This document shows, in pieces, positions 18,881 through 26,059 of a stretch of DNA of 64,000 bases. The notes under the pieces are model-generated. The model searched no databases, had not been told where the DNA came from, and was given only the letters and a program-made list of their open reading frames with translations. This stretch comes from Spirochaetia bacterium (GTDB taxonomy: Bacteria; Spirochaetota; Spirochaetia; Treponematales; Treponemataceae): the NCBI GenBank assembly GCA_900767955.1, contig CAAGBC010000022.1:160839-224838 (forward strand), in the 5' to 3' direction. The position numbers and the translations under genes are program-made. Every line of letters starts with the position of its first letter. The stretch's first letter is position 1.

Positions 18881-19777
18881 ATGAACATTATCCCCTTTGA
18901 AAAAAAACATTATTCCATTGCCCAAGAATTTATACAAACTCATGAAAAATATTCAGTGATTTTATCGTATAAATTATTTCAAAAACCAGAATGGATTTTT
19001 TTACTTTCTCAAAATCAAATTATTTCCTCACAGGAACAAATTATCGGAATCGTTTCCGTCAGCCGAACAATTCTGCACTGCTTGCCTTTTGCAAGAAGCG
19101 CCACACCAGAAAATATTTTACTCCAGCAGGAATTTATTCAAACTTTTGCAGAATTCTTAAAAACAAAAAAAGTCGAATGTTTAAACGGGGAAGCATTTGG
19201 TTCATCACTGATTTTATCTGCCTTAAAATTGAATAACATTCTTCCTTCAACAATAAACGATTATGATTTGATGGAACTCAACATAGAAGAATTTTCCAAA
19301 ATTCCTTTGCCAACGCTTCCACAAAATCACCAAATTATTCGTTGCAAAACACAAATCAATCCACATTATAAAAACCAACTTTTGCAATTACAAAAAGAAT
19401 ACGAAATTGAAGAAGTTCTTCCACCGTCAATGCCATTTTCTGAACTTGCGTGCAAAATCAGATTAAATAATTTTTTGCAAAACCAATATTTCATTGCATT
19501 AAAAACACCAACAGATGAATTTATTGCAAAAGCAGGAACAAACGCAATCGGAAAAAAATTCATTCAGCTCGGTGGAATTTACACAAAAAAATCCCACAGA
19601 CGAAAAGGCTTTTCATTCATTTTAATTTATACAATTCTAAAACGAATTTTACGCGTAAAAAAATCTGCTATTTTATTTGTAAAAAAATCAAACCTTCCTG
19701 CAATAAATTTATATAAATCCTTAAGTTTCAATAAGATAAGTGATTACATAATTTCATATTTTGTTTATAATGATTAA
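18881..19777 (+). CDS. GNAT-family N-acetyltransferase
   Basis: The C-terminal 120 residues of this 298-residue protein match the GNAT fold: KFIQLGGIYTKKSHRRKGFSFILIYTIL carries the acetyl-CoA pyrophosphate-binding pattern (RRKGFS), and LPAINLYKSLSFNKIS is the usual closing NxxAxxLYxxxGF variant. The N-terminal half is a second, divergent domain (IIGIVSVSRTILHCLPFA) and may be a degenerate GNAT copy. The substrate is unknown. The gene has its own promoter with almost no leader and is followed closely by putP, which has a separate promoter candidate inside its 3' end. Confidence 0.78.
   Translation: MNIIPFEKKHYSIAQEFIQTHEKYSVILSYKLFQKPEWIFLLSQNQIISSQEQIIGIVSVSRTILHCLPFARSATPENILLQQEFIQTFAEFLKTKKVECLNGEAFGSSLILSALKLNNILPSTINDYDLMELNIEEFSKIPLPTLPQNHQIIRCKTQINPHYKNQLLQLQKEYEIEEVLPPSMPFSELACKIRLNNFLQNQYFIALKTPTDEFIAKAGTNAIGKKFIQLGGIYTKKSHRRKGFSFILIYTILKRILRVKKSAILFVKKSNLPAINLYKSLSFNKISDYIISYFVYND
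19743..19771 (+). promoter_or_regulatory. Candidate promoter of putP
   Basis: ATTACA (19743-19748), a 17-base spacer and TATAAT (19766-19771), partly inside the end of the GNAT gene. The predicted leader of about 35 bases contains the strong ribosome binding site of putP. Confidence 0.5.
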
Positions 19778-19812
19778 AATTTATTAATATTCTTAAAGTT
19801 TTGGAGGACACC

Positions 19813-21366
19813 GTGTCTGGAGAACTTATCGCGAAAATTATCGCGTTCGTTTTATATCTTGGATTTATGATTTTCATTGGTTTAAGATATGCTAAAAAAA
19901 ATAATTCTTCTTCTGATTTCTTTCTTGGAGGAAGACAAATTGGTCCTTGGATGACAGCTTTATCTGCAGAAGCTTCTGATATGTCTGGTTGGCTTTTAAT
20001 GGGACTTCCTGGTTTAGCATACATGGGAGGAATGAAAGAAGCTGTTTGGACTGCTGTTGGATTAGTAATTGGAACTTATTTGAACTGGTTAATTGTTGCA
20101 AAACCTTTACGCAAATGTACAATTGCCTTTGGTGATTCAATCACAATTCCTGAATTCCTTACAAACAGATTTAAAGATAAATCACGCGTTCTTTCTTTAA
20201 TTTCTGTTATCTTCATTGTATTCTTCTTTACAATTTACACAGCTTCTGGATTTGTTGCTTGTGCAAAATTATTTAATTCCGTTTTTGACCTAAATTATCA
20301 TGTTGGATTAGTTATCGGACTTGTTGTAATTCTTGCTTACACAATTCTTGGTGGATATTTGGCAGTTTGTGCAACAGACTTCATTCAGGGAACAATTATG
20401 TTCTTTGCACTTATTATTACTGGAATTATTATGACAGTAGTTTTAGGCGGCCCTGCAGAAGCTCTTCAAAAAGTTGCAATGTTTGGAGAAGAAGCAATAA
20501 GTGGAAAATTCGGCGATGCAATGAAAACTAAATTCCTTGCAAACCAAAACTACGGAACAATTTCAATTATTTCTGCTCTTGTTTGGGGCTTGGGATATTT
20601 TGGAATGCCACACATTCTTGTTCGTTTTATGGGAATTCGTTCAAATTCTGAAATTAAACTTTCAAGAAGAATTGCTACAGTTTGGGTAGTTATCGCTTTA
20701 GTTGCAGCTTTAGTTGTTGGTTCCCTTGGAACAGTTTACTTAACTGATGTACTTAGCCCTTCAACTGCTGAAACTGTATTTAGTGCATCTATGCAAAAAA
20801 TGTTCCCAGCATTTATTGCAGGTATTTTCCTTTGTGCAATTTTAGCTGCTGCAATGAGTACTGCTGACTCTCAATTATTAGTAGCTTCATCTGCAGTAAG
20901 CCAAGATATTTTCAAAGGACTTATCAAAAAAGATGCTTCTGAAAAAACTGTTCTAAATGTAAGCCGCATCACAGTTTTAGTTATTGCTGCAATTGCCTTT
21001 GTTCTTTCTATCAACCCAGAAAGTTCAATCTTTGGATTAGTAAGTTACGCATGGGCAGGCTTTGGTGCAACATTTGGCCCTATTATTCTTTTATCTTTGT
21101 TCTGGAGAGGAACAACACGCAACGGTGCTATTGCAGGATTAATCTCTGGTGGAATTACAGTAATTCTTTGGCACAATGCTAATGCAATTTTGACAAAACT
21201 TAATGTAGCAAACCCACCTGCAATTTTCAGTGTTTATGAAATTCTTCCTGGATTTTTAATTTGTTTAATCTTCACAGTAGTTTTCAGTCTTTTACAAAAA
21301 CAAAAAGACCCAGAAATGCTTGCTGAATTTGACAAATACAAAGCATTAAAAGACGATGATTGCTAA
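19813..21366 (+). CDS. putP: Sodium/proline symporter PutP
   Basis: This inner-membrane member of the sodium:solute symporter family has about 13 hydrophobic segments in 517 residues. SDFFLGGRQIGPWMTALSAEASDMSGWLLMG is the sodium- and proline-binding region seen in PutP, and AAAMSTADSQLLVASSAVSQD is the second family signature. The best start is GTG at 19813, which has TTGGAGG five bases upstream; an in-frame TTG at 19801 is part of that ribosome binding site. With proABC at 32283-35198, the organism appears able both to import and to make proline. A strong terminator follows. Confidence 0.92.
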   Translation: MSGELIAKIIAFVLYLGFMIFIGLRYAKKNNSSSDFFLGGRQIGPWMTALSAEASDMSGWLLMGLPGLAYMGGMKEAVWTAVGLVIGTYLNWLIVAKPLRKCTIAFGDSITIPEFLTNRFKDKSRVLSLISVIFIVFFFTIYTASGFVACAKLFNSVFDLNYHVGLVIGLVVILAYTILGGYLAVCATDFIQGTIMFFALIITGIIMTVVLGGPAEALQKVAMFGEEAISGKFGDAMKTKFLANQNYGTISIISALVWGLGYFGMPHILVRFMGIRSNSEIKLSRRIATVWVVIALVAALVVGSLGTVYLTDVLSPSTAETVFSASMQKMFPAFIAGIFLCAILAAAMSTADSQLLVASSAVSQDIFKGLIKKDASEKTVLNVSRITVLVIAAIAFVLSINPESSIFGLVSYAWAGFGATFGPIILLSLFWRGTTRNGAIAGLISGGITVILWHNANAILTKLNVANPPAIFSVYEILPGFLICLIFTVVFSLLQKQKDPEMLAEFDKYKALKDDDC

Positions 21367-21385
21367 TAATTATTAATTAATGAAT

Positions 21386-21422
21386 AAGACTGTTGTGACT
21401 TTTCATAACAGTCTTTTTTTTT
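21386..21422 (+). terminator. Terminator of putP
   Basis: AAGACTGTT and AACAGTCTT form a nine-base-pair stem with a 12-base loop, followed by a long T-run. The T-run runs into the -35 of the next gene. Confidence 0.9.
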
Positions 21423-21448
21423 GCTTATTTTATTTTATGTGATAAAAT
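21421..21448 (+). promoter_or_regulatory. Extended -10 promoter of the esterase gene, leaderless start
   Basis: TTGCTT (21421-21426), a 16-base spacer ending in TGA, and TAAAAT (21443-21448), an extended -10. The ATG at 21455 is exactly 6 bases downstream and has no ribosome binding site. Confidence 0.7.
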
Positions 21449-21454
21449 ATTTTT

Positions 21455-22342
21455 ATGAAACAATTCTCAAAAAAAGCATTTTTATTAACTTCATTAATTA
21501 TGATGGTTTTCCCCGTGTTTGCCAAAGGAGGAAAAATGGAAACTTTTGAATTTTCAAGTGAAAAATATTCTTTAACAGGTACTCGCAATATTTATGAGTA
21601 CCTTCCAAAAGCATATTTTTCTAAGAAAAACAAAGATACAAAATTCCCAGTTTTGTATATGTTTGACGGACAAAATATTTGGGATAAAGAAACTTTACCT
21701 TGGAAAGGCTGGAAAGTAGAAACTTCTTTGGAAAAACTTGTAAAAGCAAAAAAAATCAAACCTTGTATCATCGTTGGAATTTCTAACAATTCAAAACGAA
21801 CTCGTGAATACGCTGGTTGGTGTAATGCACTTCCTCCAGGAGAATTAATTACAAACCCAGAATTATTCAAGCAACACGCAAAAGAACACCGCTTAATGAT
21901 TGTGGAAGAATTAATTCCATTTGTAGAAAGCAAATATCGCACAATTGCTGACAGAAGTGGTCGTGTAATTGCAGGAAGTAGCTACGGTGCATTCTTGTCA
22001 GCTCATTTTGCCGCTGAACATCCCGATGTATTCTGTGGCGCAGGGCTCTTTTCTGGTGGAAGTACAGGCTATGAACAAATCATTGCAGAAGACGGATTTA
22101 ATTTTTCAGAAGAAAACAAAGTACGCTTTTACATTGACTGCGGAACTGGTGATTACCTAGAAAAAACACTTCTTCCAGGAAGCCAAGCATTAAAAGATTA
22201 TTTAATTTCCAAAGGATACAAAGAAGCATCTTCTGCAAACGATAAATCTGCAGATGTTTTCTATCAAGAATGTGAACGCCACGCTCACAACGAAGCAGCT
22301 TGGGCAATACGCATTCCGGATTTCTTACAATTCATGTATTAA
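21455..22342 (+). CDS. Exported alpha/beta-hydrolase, esterase-D-like
   Basis: The protein has 295 residues with an N-terminal signal peptide (MKQFSKKAFLLTSLIMMVFPVFAKGG), so it acts outside the cytoplasm. The body matches the putative esterase family (PF00756): FPVLYMFDGQNIWD, IIVGISNNSKRTREY, and the nucleophile elbow AGSSYGAF with GxSxG serine. A late CERHAHNEAAW probably supplies the catalytic histidine. Relatives include feruloyl, acetyl-xylan and siderophore esterases; the substrate cannot be decided here. The gene has its own leaderless-type promoter right after the putP terminator. Confidence 0.85.
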   Translation: MKQFSKKAFLLTSLIMMVFPVFAKGGKMETFEFSSEKYSLTGTRNIYEYLPKAYFSKKNKDTKFPVLYMFDGQNIWDKETLPWKGWKVETSLEKLVKAKKIKPCIIVGISNNSKRTREYAGWCNALPPGELITNPELFKQHAKEHRLMIVEELIPFVESKYRTIADRSGRVIAGSSYGAFLSAHFAAEHPDVFCGAGLFSGGSTGYEQIIAEDGFNFSEENKVRFYIDCGTGDYLEKTLLPGSQALKDYLISKGYKEASSANDKSADVFYQECERHAHNEAAWAIRIPDFLQFMY

Positions 22343-22352
22343 AGAAAAAAGA

Positions 22353-22414
22353 GTCTGTCTAATATATGATGTAGATGCTGAAACGAATTCAGCATGACAG
22401 AACTTATTAGACAG
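22353..22414 (-). terminator. Terminator of the zinc transporter operon, built from a dispersed repeat
   Basis: CTGTCTAATA (22355-22364) pairs perfectly with TATTAGACAG (22405-22414). Inside is a second perfect hairpin, ATGCTGAA-ACGAA-TTCAGCAT (22375-22395). On the minus strand the outer stem ends in CTCTTTTTTC, so it terminates znuB; it can also stop convergent transcription from the esterase gene. Confidence 0.75.
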
Positions 22415-22443
22415 TACCTTTTCATTATTGATTACACAATATT

Positions 22444-23259
22444 TTACCTAACACACTTACCAACAACCATACAAATTACAAAAGCAATCAAATTTGCAAC
22501 AATTATACTTGCTCCCGCAGGCGTTGACCAAACAAACGAAGAAATAATTCCCACAATAAAACACACCAAAGAAATAATCACAGCACAAATAATCACTTTA
22601 AAAAAGCTTCTAAAAATACGCATTGCAGAAAGCGCAGGGAACACAATCAAACTTGAAATCATCATTGCACCCATTAAACGCATTCCAATAACAATTGTTA
22701 ATGCTGTTAAAACTGCAATTAATCCGTTATACAAATTTGCTTTTATTCCAGAAGCAGTTGCAAAATTTTCATCAAATGTAACAAGAAATATTTTATTGTA
22801 AAAAATAACAAATAATGAAACTACAACCACCGCCAAAATCACACTAACAATCAAATCTGCTTTACTAATTGCCAAAATACTTCCAAACATAAAAGAAGTT
22901 ACATCAGTATTCAATCCAGAAGTAAGTGATGTAACTAAAATTCCAATTGCCAAAGAACTACTAGAAATCAAGGCAATAGCAGCATCTCCCTTTATATTAG
23001 AAGAAGAACTTACTCGTAGCAATAAAAACGCAGCCAAAACACAAATCGGAATAGAAACAGCCAATGGAGCAAAATTAAACGCCATTGCAATTGCCATTGT
23101 TCCAAAGCCAACATGAGAAAGTCCATCCCCAATCATTGAATATCGCTTCAAAACTAAAATCACACCAAGAAGTGCCGCACACAACGCAATTAAACTTCCT
23201 GCAATAAACGCACGAATAATAAATCCATAAGAAAAAAGTTCTTGCACAAAATTAATCAT
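22444..23259 (-). CDS. znuB: Zinc/manganese-type ABC transporter permease
   Basis: This 271-residue inner-membrane protein has about eight hydrophobic segments and belongs to the ABC-3 family of zinc/manganese/iron permeases: IGDGLSHVGFGTMAIAMAFN and LIALCAALLGVILVLKRYSMIGDG are the characteristic N-terminal stretch. It overlaps the ATPase gene by 8 bases and is the last gene of a four-gene operon. The metal is taken to be zinc because the partner binding protein and ATPase are histidine-rich; manganese cannot be excluded. Confidence 0.9.
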   Translation of the reverse strand: MINFVQELFSYGFIIRAFIAGSLIALCAALLGVILVLKRYSMIGDGLSHVGFGTMAIAMAFNFAPLAVSIPICVLAAFLLLRVSSSSNIKGDAAIALISSSSLAIGILVTSLTSGLNTDVTSFMFGSILAISKADLIVSVILAVVVVSLFVIFYNKIFLVTFDENFATASGIKANLYNGLIAVLTALTIVIGMRLMGAMMISSLIVFPALSAMRIFRSFFKVIICAVIISLVCFIVGIISSFVWSTPAGASIIVANLIAFVICMVVGKCVR

Positions 23260-24013
23260 GATTATGTTCCTCTTCTACATGAATATGACTTGCATGACAA
23301 TCTGTACCACAGTGATTACACAAGTGAGTCTCACAAACTTCAACATGACTCATCTGTTCATAATATTCACTTTGTTCATAATCTTTTGCAGTTCCAAAAA
23401 ACAAAGGAGATTTATTCATATGCAAAATATGTGTGGCATTTTGTACCGACCTATGAACATCGTGGGAAACCATAATTACAGCAATTCCGTCTTCTTTGTT
23501 CAATTTTCTGATTATGCTGTAAAGTTCATCAGTAACAATCGGATCAAGGCCTGTAACAGGTTCATCAAGAACAATCAAATCTTTTGCAGCACACAAAGCT
23601 CTTGCCAAAAGAACACGCTGCTGTTGCCCACCAGAAAGTTCACTAAATGATTTATTTTCTATTTCTTCCAAACCCAAACGCTGAATTTGTTTTTTTGCAT
23701 TTTCTTTATCTGATTTTGAATAAAAAAGTTTTCCAATACAACCAGAAAGAACAACTTCTTTTACGCTAGCAGGAAAATCACGCTGAATATTATTTTGTTG
23801 AGGCAAATATCCAGTGTTGTTTCTATCAAAAATAATTTTTCCAGATTTTATTTGCTGCAATCCTAAAATCGCTTTTACAATTGTAGTTTTTCCAGAACCA
23901 TTTGCACCAACAACACAAAGATAGTCTCCCTTATTTAGTGAAAAACTTACATCTTTGCAAGCTTCAAATGTTCCATAATTTACACAAACATTTTCACATT
24001 GAATCAAATTCAT
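23252..24013 (-). CDS. znuC: Zinc ABC transporter ATPase with His/Cys-rich C-terminal tail
   Basis: The 253 residues contain the full ABC ATPase set: Walker A GANGSGKTT, Q-loop LPQQNN, signature LSGGQQQRVLLARAL, Walker B LIVLDEP and the switch histidine VSHDVH. The last 35 residues are unusual: CETHLCNHCGTDCHASH and then HVEEEHNHD contain seven histidines and five cysteines, a likely metal-binding tail not needed for the ATPase fold. It overlaps znuA by one base and znuB by eight, giving tight translational coupling. Role: powers uptake of zinc through the permease; the tail could sense or hand over zinc, which is inference. Confidence 0.92.
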   Translation of the reverse strand: MNLIQCENVCVNYGTFEACKDVSFSLNKGDYLCVVGANGSGKTTIVKAILGLQQIKSGKIIFDRNNTGYLPQQNNIQRDFPASVKEVVLSGCIGKLFYSKSDKENAKKQIQRLGLEEIENKSFSELSGGQQQRVLLARALCAAKDLIVLDEPVTGLDPIVTDELYSIIRKLNKEDGIAVIMVSHDVHRSVQNATHILHMNKSPLFFGTAKDYEQSEYYEQMSHVEVCETHLCNHCGTDCHASHIHVEEEHNHD

Positions 24014-25032
24014 TAATTAAATCCTTGTTCCAAAGCTTTTTTATTTCGTTCCATTAAAGAAATCCAAGTTTCACCATTTTCAAAATCATCTTTTGTCACA
24101 TTTTGAACAGATTGAAGTAAGAAACTTTCAACGCCACTAGATTCTGCAACAGTATCTGCAATTTTGTGATTTCCCAATTCCATATAATAAACTGCTTTAA
24201 GATTTTTATTTTTTACAGTTTCAATTAAATCAGAAATAGTTGCTGTACTTGTTTCAATTGCGGAACTACAACCCGAAAATGCAGCTTTATATTCAATTCC
24301 AAAATATTGAGCAAAATACACAAGCGGAAACCTGTCTGCAACAACAATAAATTTTGAAGAATTATCTACAACAGCTTGTATTTCTTCAGATAATTTTTCT
24401 ATTCTTTGAATATAATTCTTAGTATTTTTATCAAAATCTTCTATTAAATAGTCTAATTTTTTTTCTGTGCAAAGGGAACTTAATTTTTCAAACACAGCAT
24501 TTACAATTTTTATTTCATTTTTTGGAGAAGTCCAAATGTGTTCATCAATTTCGTGAATATTTATTTTTTCATCATTTTCAGAAGAATAGCAATTTTCTGT
24601 ATGCTCATGATTTTCTTCTTCGTGGTTGTGATTTTCTGTTTGCAAAACATTTACAAAATCCATCAATTTTAATGTTTTAACATCACTGTTTTCAGCATCT
24701 AAAATTCTATGCACCCAAGAGTCGCTTTCTCCACCAATAAAAACAAACAAATCACTTTTTTTTATAGCAATTAAATCCGCTGGAGATGGGTCAAAAGAAT
24801 GAACTTCTGTTCCTGGTTTTACAAGTAATTTTAATTCCACCAAATCTGAATTTGCAAAATCTCCTAACACCGCACGAACAGCGTCATAACAAGGAAATGT
24901 AGTAGCAACTATAGAAATGGTATCATTATTTTTTTTGTCAGCACCATTTTTGGAACAACCACCAACAGAAATAACGCCCCAAATTAAAAAACTTAAAAAA
25001 ACAACATTAAAAAATCCATTAACTTTTTTCAT
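24013..25032 (-). CDS. znuA: Zinc-binding lipoprotein of the ABC transporter
   Basis: The protein has 339 residues. The signal peptide ends in lipobox VGGC with C26 acylated. It belongs to the cluster A-I metal-binding proteins (TroA/ZnuA): TTFPCYDAVRAVLGD, metal ligand histidine in VKPGTEVHSFDPSPADL, a His-rich loop (ENHNHEEENHEHTENC), a ligand region IDEHIWTSPKN, and ADRFPLVYFAQYFG. The His-rich loop is typical of zinc rather than manganese proteins. The gene begins 17 bases after an RNA methyltransferase gene, so it shares that gene's promoter. I saw no obvious Zur operator. Confidence 0.9.
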   Translation of the reverse strand: MKKVNGFFNVVFLSFLIWGVISVGGCSKNGADKKNNDTISIVATTFPCYDAVRAVLGDFANSDLVELKLLVKPGTEVHSFDPSPADLIAIKKSDLFVFIGGESDSWVHRILDAENSDVKTLKLMDFVNVLQTENHNHEEENHEHTENCYSSENDEKINIHEIDEHIWTSPKNEIKIVNAVFEKLSSLCTEKKLDYLIEDFDKNTKNYIQRIEKLSEEIQAVVDNSSKFIVVADRFPLVYFAQYFGIEYKAAFSGCSSAIETSTATISDLIETVKNKNLKAVYYMELGNHKIADTVAESSGVESFLLQSVQNVTKDDFENGETWISLMERNKKALEQGFN

Positions 25033-25049
25033 AAAACTCCAAACAATTT

Positions 25050-25823
25050 TTACTTACACAATTCATATAAAATAATAGAAGCAGCTTGTGCAACATTTAA
25101 ACTATCTACACAAGATTCTTTATTTCCATCTTTCATTCCCGCAAAAGGAATAATAATTAATTCATCACAATTTTGTCTTACTTCTTCAGAAATTCCTTTT
25201 TCTTCATTACCCAAAACAACAATGGCAGGTTTTCCATTACAAATTGATTTAATATCAGCAGAAGATTTTTTAGCTTTTAAGTCAGTTCCAATACAAACCA
25301 TTTTGCCTTTTAAAACATCTAACAATCTTGCAATAGAACGAACAGAATAAATCTGAACATATTCCATTCCACCTTCTGCAATTCTATAGGAACTTGTAGT
25401 AATCGCACTTTTTGAATCATCTTCAGGAATAATGATATTTTTTATTCCAAAAAACGCAGCACTTCTAACAATTGCACCAAAATTATTTGCATTTCCAATA
25501 TGGTCAAGCAAAATTGCACTTTCACCTTTTGCTACCCATTCATCTGTAATATCAGAATCAAGAGGAATAATTTCTGGCATATAAATCATTGCCACAACCC
25601 CCTGATGGTGAACAGTTCCACTAAGTTTTTCTAATTCTTTTGCATCATTTACTTTATTATAAATGCCTTTTCGTGCAGCAAGTTTTTTACACAATCCACC
25701 AAACAAAGGCGCATTTTCTTCTGTAAAATATAATCTACGGATTTTATCACCGTGCTGTTTTTCCAATTTTTTTACCGCTGCAAAACCACATACAGCCAAT
25801 TCATTATTTTGTTTGTTACGCAT
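25050..25823 (-). CDS. TrmH/SpoU-family RNA 2'-O-methyltransferase
   Basis: This 257-residue protein has an N-terminal substrate-binding region (GFAAVKKLEKQHGDKIRRLYF) and a SPOUT catalytic domain with the three motifs: NANNFGAIVRSAAFFG, AIVVLGNEEKGIS and DSLNVAQAASIILYELC. It should methylate ribose in rRNA or tRNA using SAM. The exact target (such as the RlmB guanosine in 23S rRNA) is not resolvable. It is the first gene of the operon with the zinc transporter, an odd pairing. TATAAT lies exactly 6 bases before its ATG and no ribosome binding site is present, so the operon mRNA is probably leaderless. Confidence 0.88.
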   Translation of the reverse strand: MRNKQNNELAVCGFAAVKKLEKQHGDKIRRLYFTEENAPLFGGLCKKLAARKGIYNKVNDAKELEKLSGTVHHQGVVAMIYMPEIIPLDSDITDEWVAKGESAILLDHIGNANNFGAIVRSAAFFGIKNIIIPEDDSKSAITTSSYRIAEGGMEYVQIYSVRSIARLLDVLKGKMVCIGTDLKAKKSSADIKSICNGKPAIVVLGNEEKGISEEVRQNCDELIIIPFAGMKDGNKESCVDSLNVAQAASIILYELCK

Positions 25824-25829
25824 AATGGA

Positions 25830-25835
25830 ATTATA
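25830..25835 (-). promoter_or_regulatory. -10 element of the methyltransferase-zinc operon, leaderless start
   Basis: A perfect TATAAT on the minus strand ends exactly 6 bases before the ATG at 25823. A -35 at 17-base spacing is poor (TTTTAT). Confidence 0.55.
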
Positions 25836-25895
25836 AACAAAAATACAATCTTATAAAAGAGATAATTTTATTCACAAAATATCATAAAAAAAAGA

Positions 25896-25948
25896 ACTAT
25901 CTAAAAAGTTAAACCCCCAATATCATTTTGAACTTGTTTCAGAATCTC
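25896..25948 (+). repeat. Degenerate copy of the CTGTCTAATAAGT dispersed repeat
   Basis: ACTATCTAAAAAGTT (25896-25910) and, further on, TCATTTTGAACTTGTTTCAG align with the minus-strand sequence of the element at 22353-22414. It lies in the gap between two minus-strand units and has lost most of its pairing. Confidence 0.55.
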
Positions 25949-25987
25949 TAACTAAACCTATCAAAAAAATCACTACCATATAAAAAA

Positions 25988-26017
25988 AAATGCCCAACCA
26001 TTTCTGATTGGGCATTT
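25988..26017 (-). terminator. Terminator of ppdK
   Basis: AAATGCCCAA and TTGGGCATTT form a perfect 10-base-pair stem with a 10-base loop. On the minus strand a run of nine T residues follows. Confidence 0.92.
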
Positions 26018-26059
26018 CCTTTGCTAATGAGTTTAGCTTACGCAAAACTCGCAAACTAT

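Noticed and set aside
22394..22801. Plus-strand open frame of 135 codons opposite znuB
   Set aside because: Ile/Thr-rich antisense frame of a membrane protein gene, without independent support.
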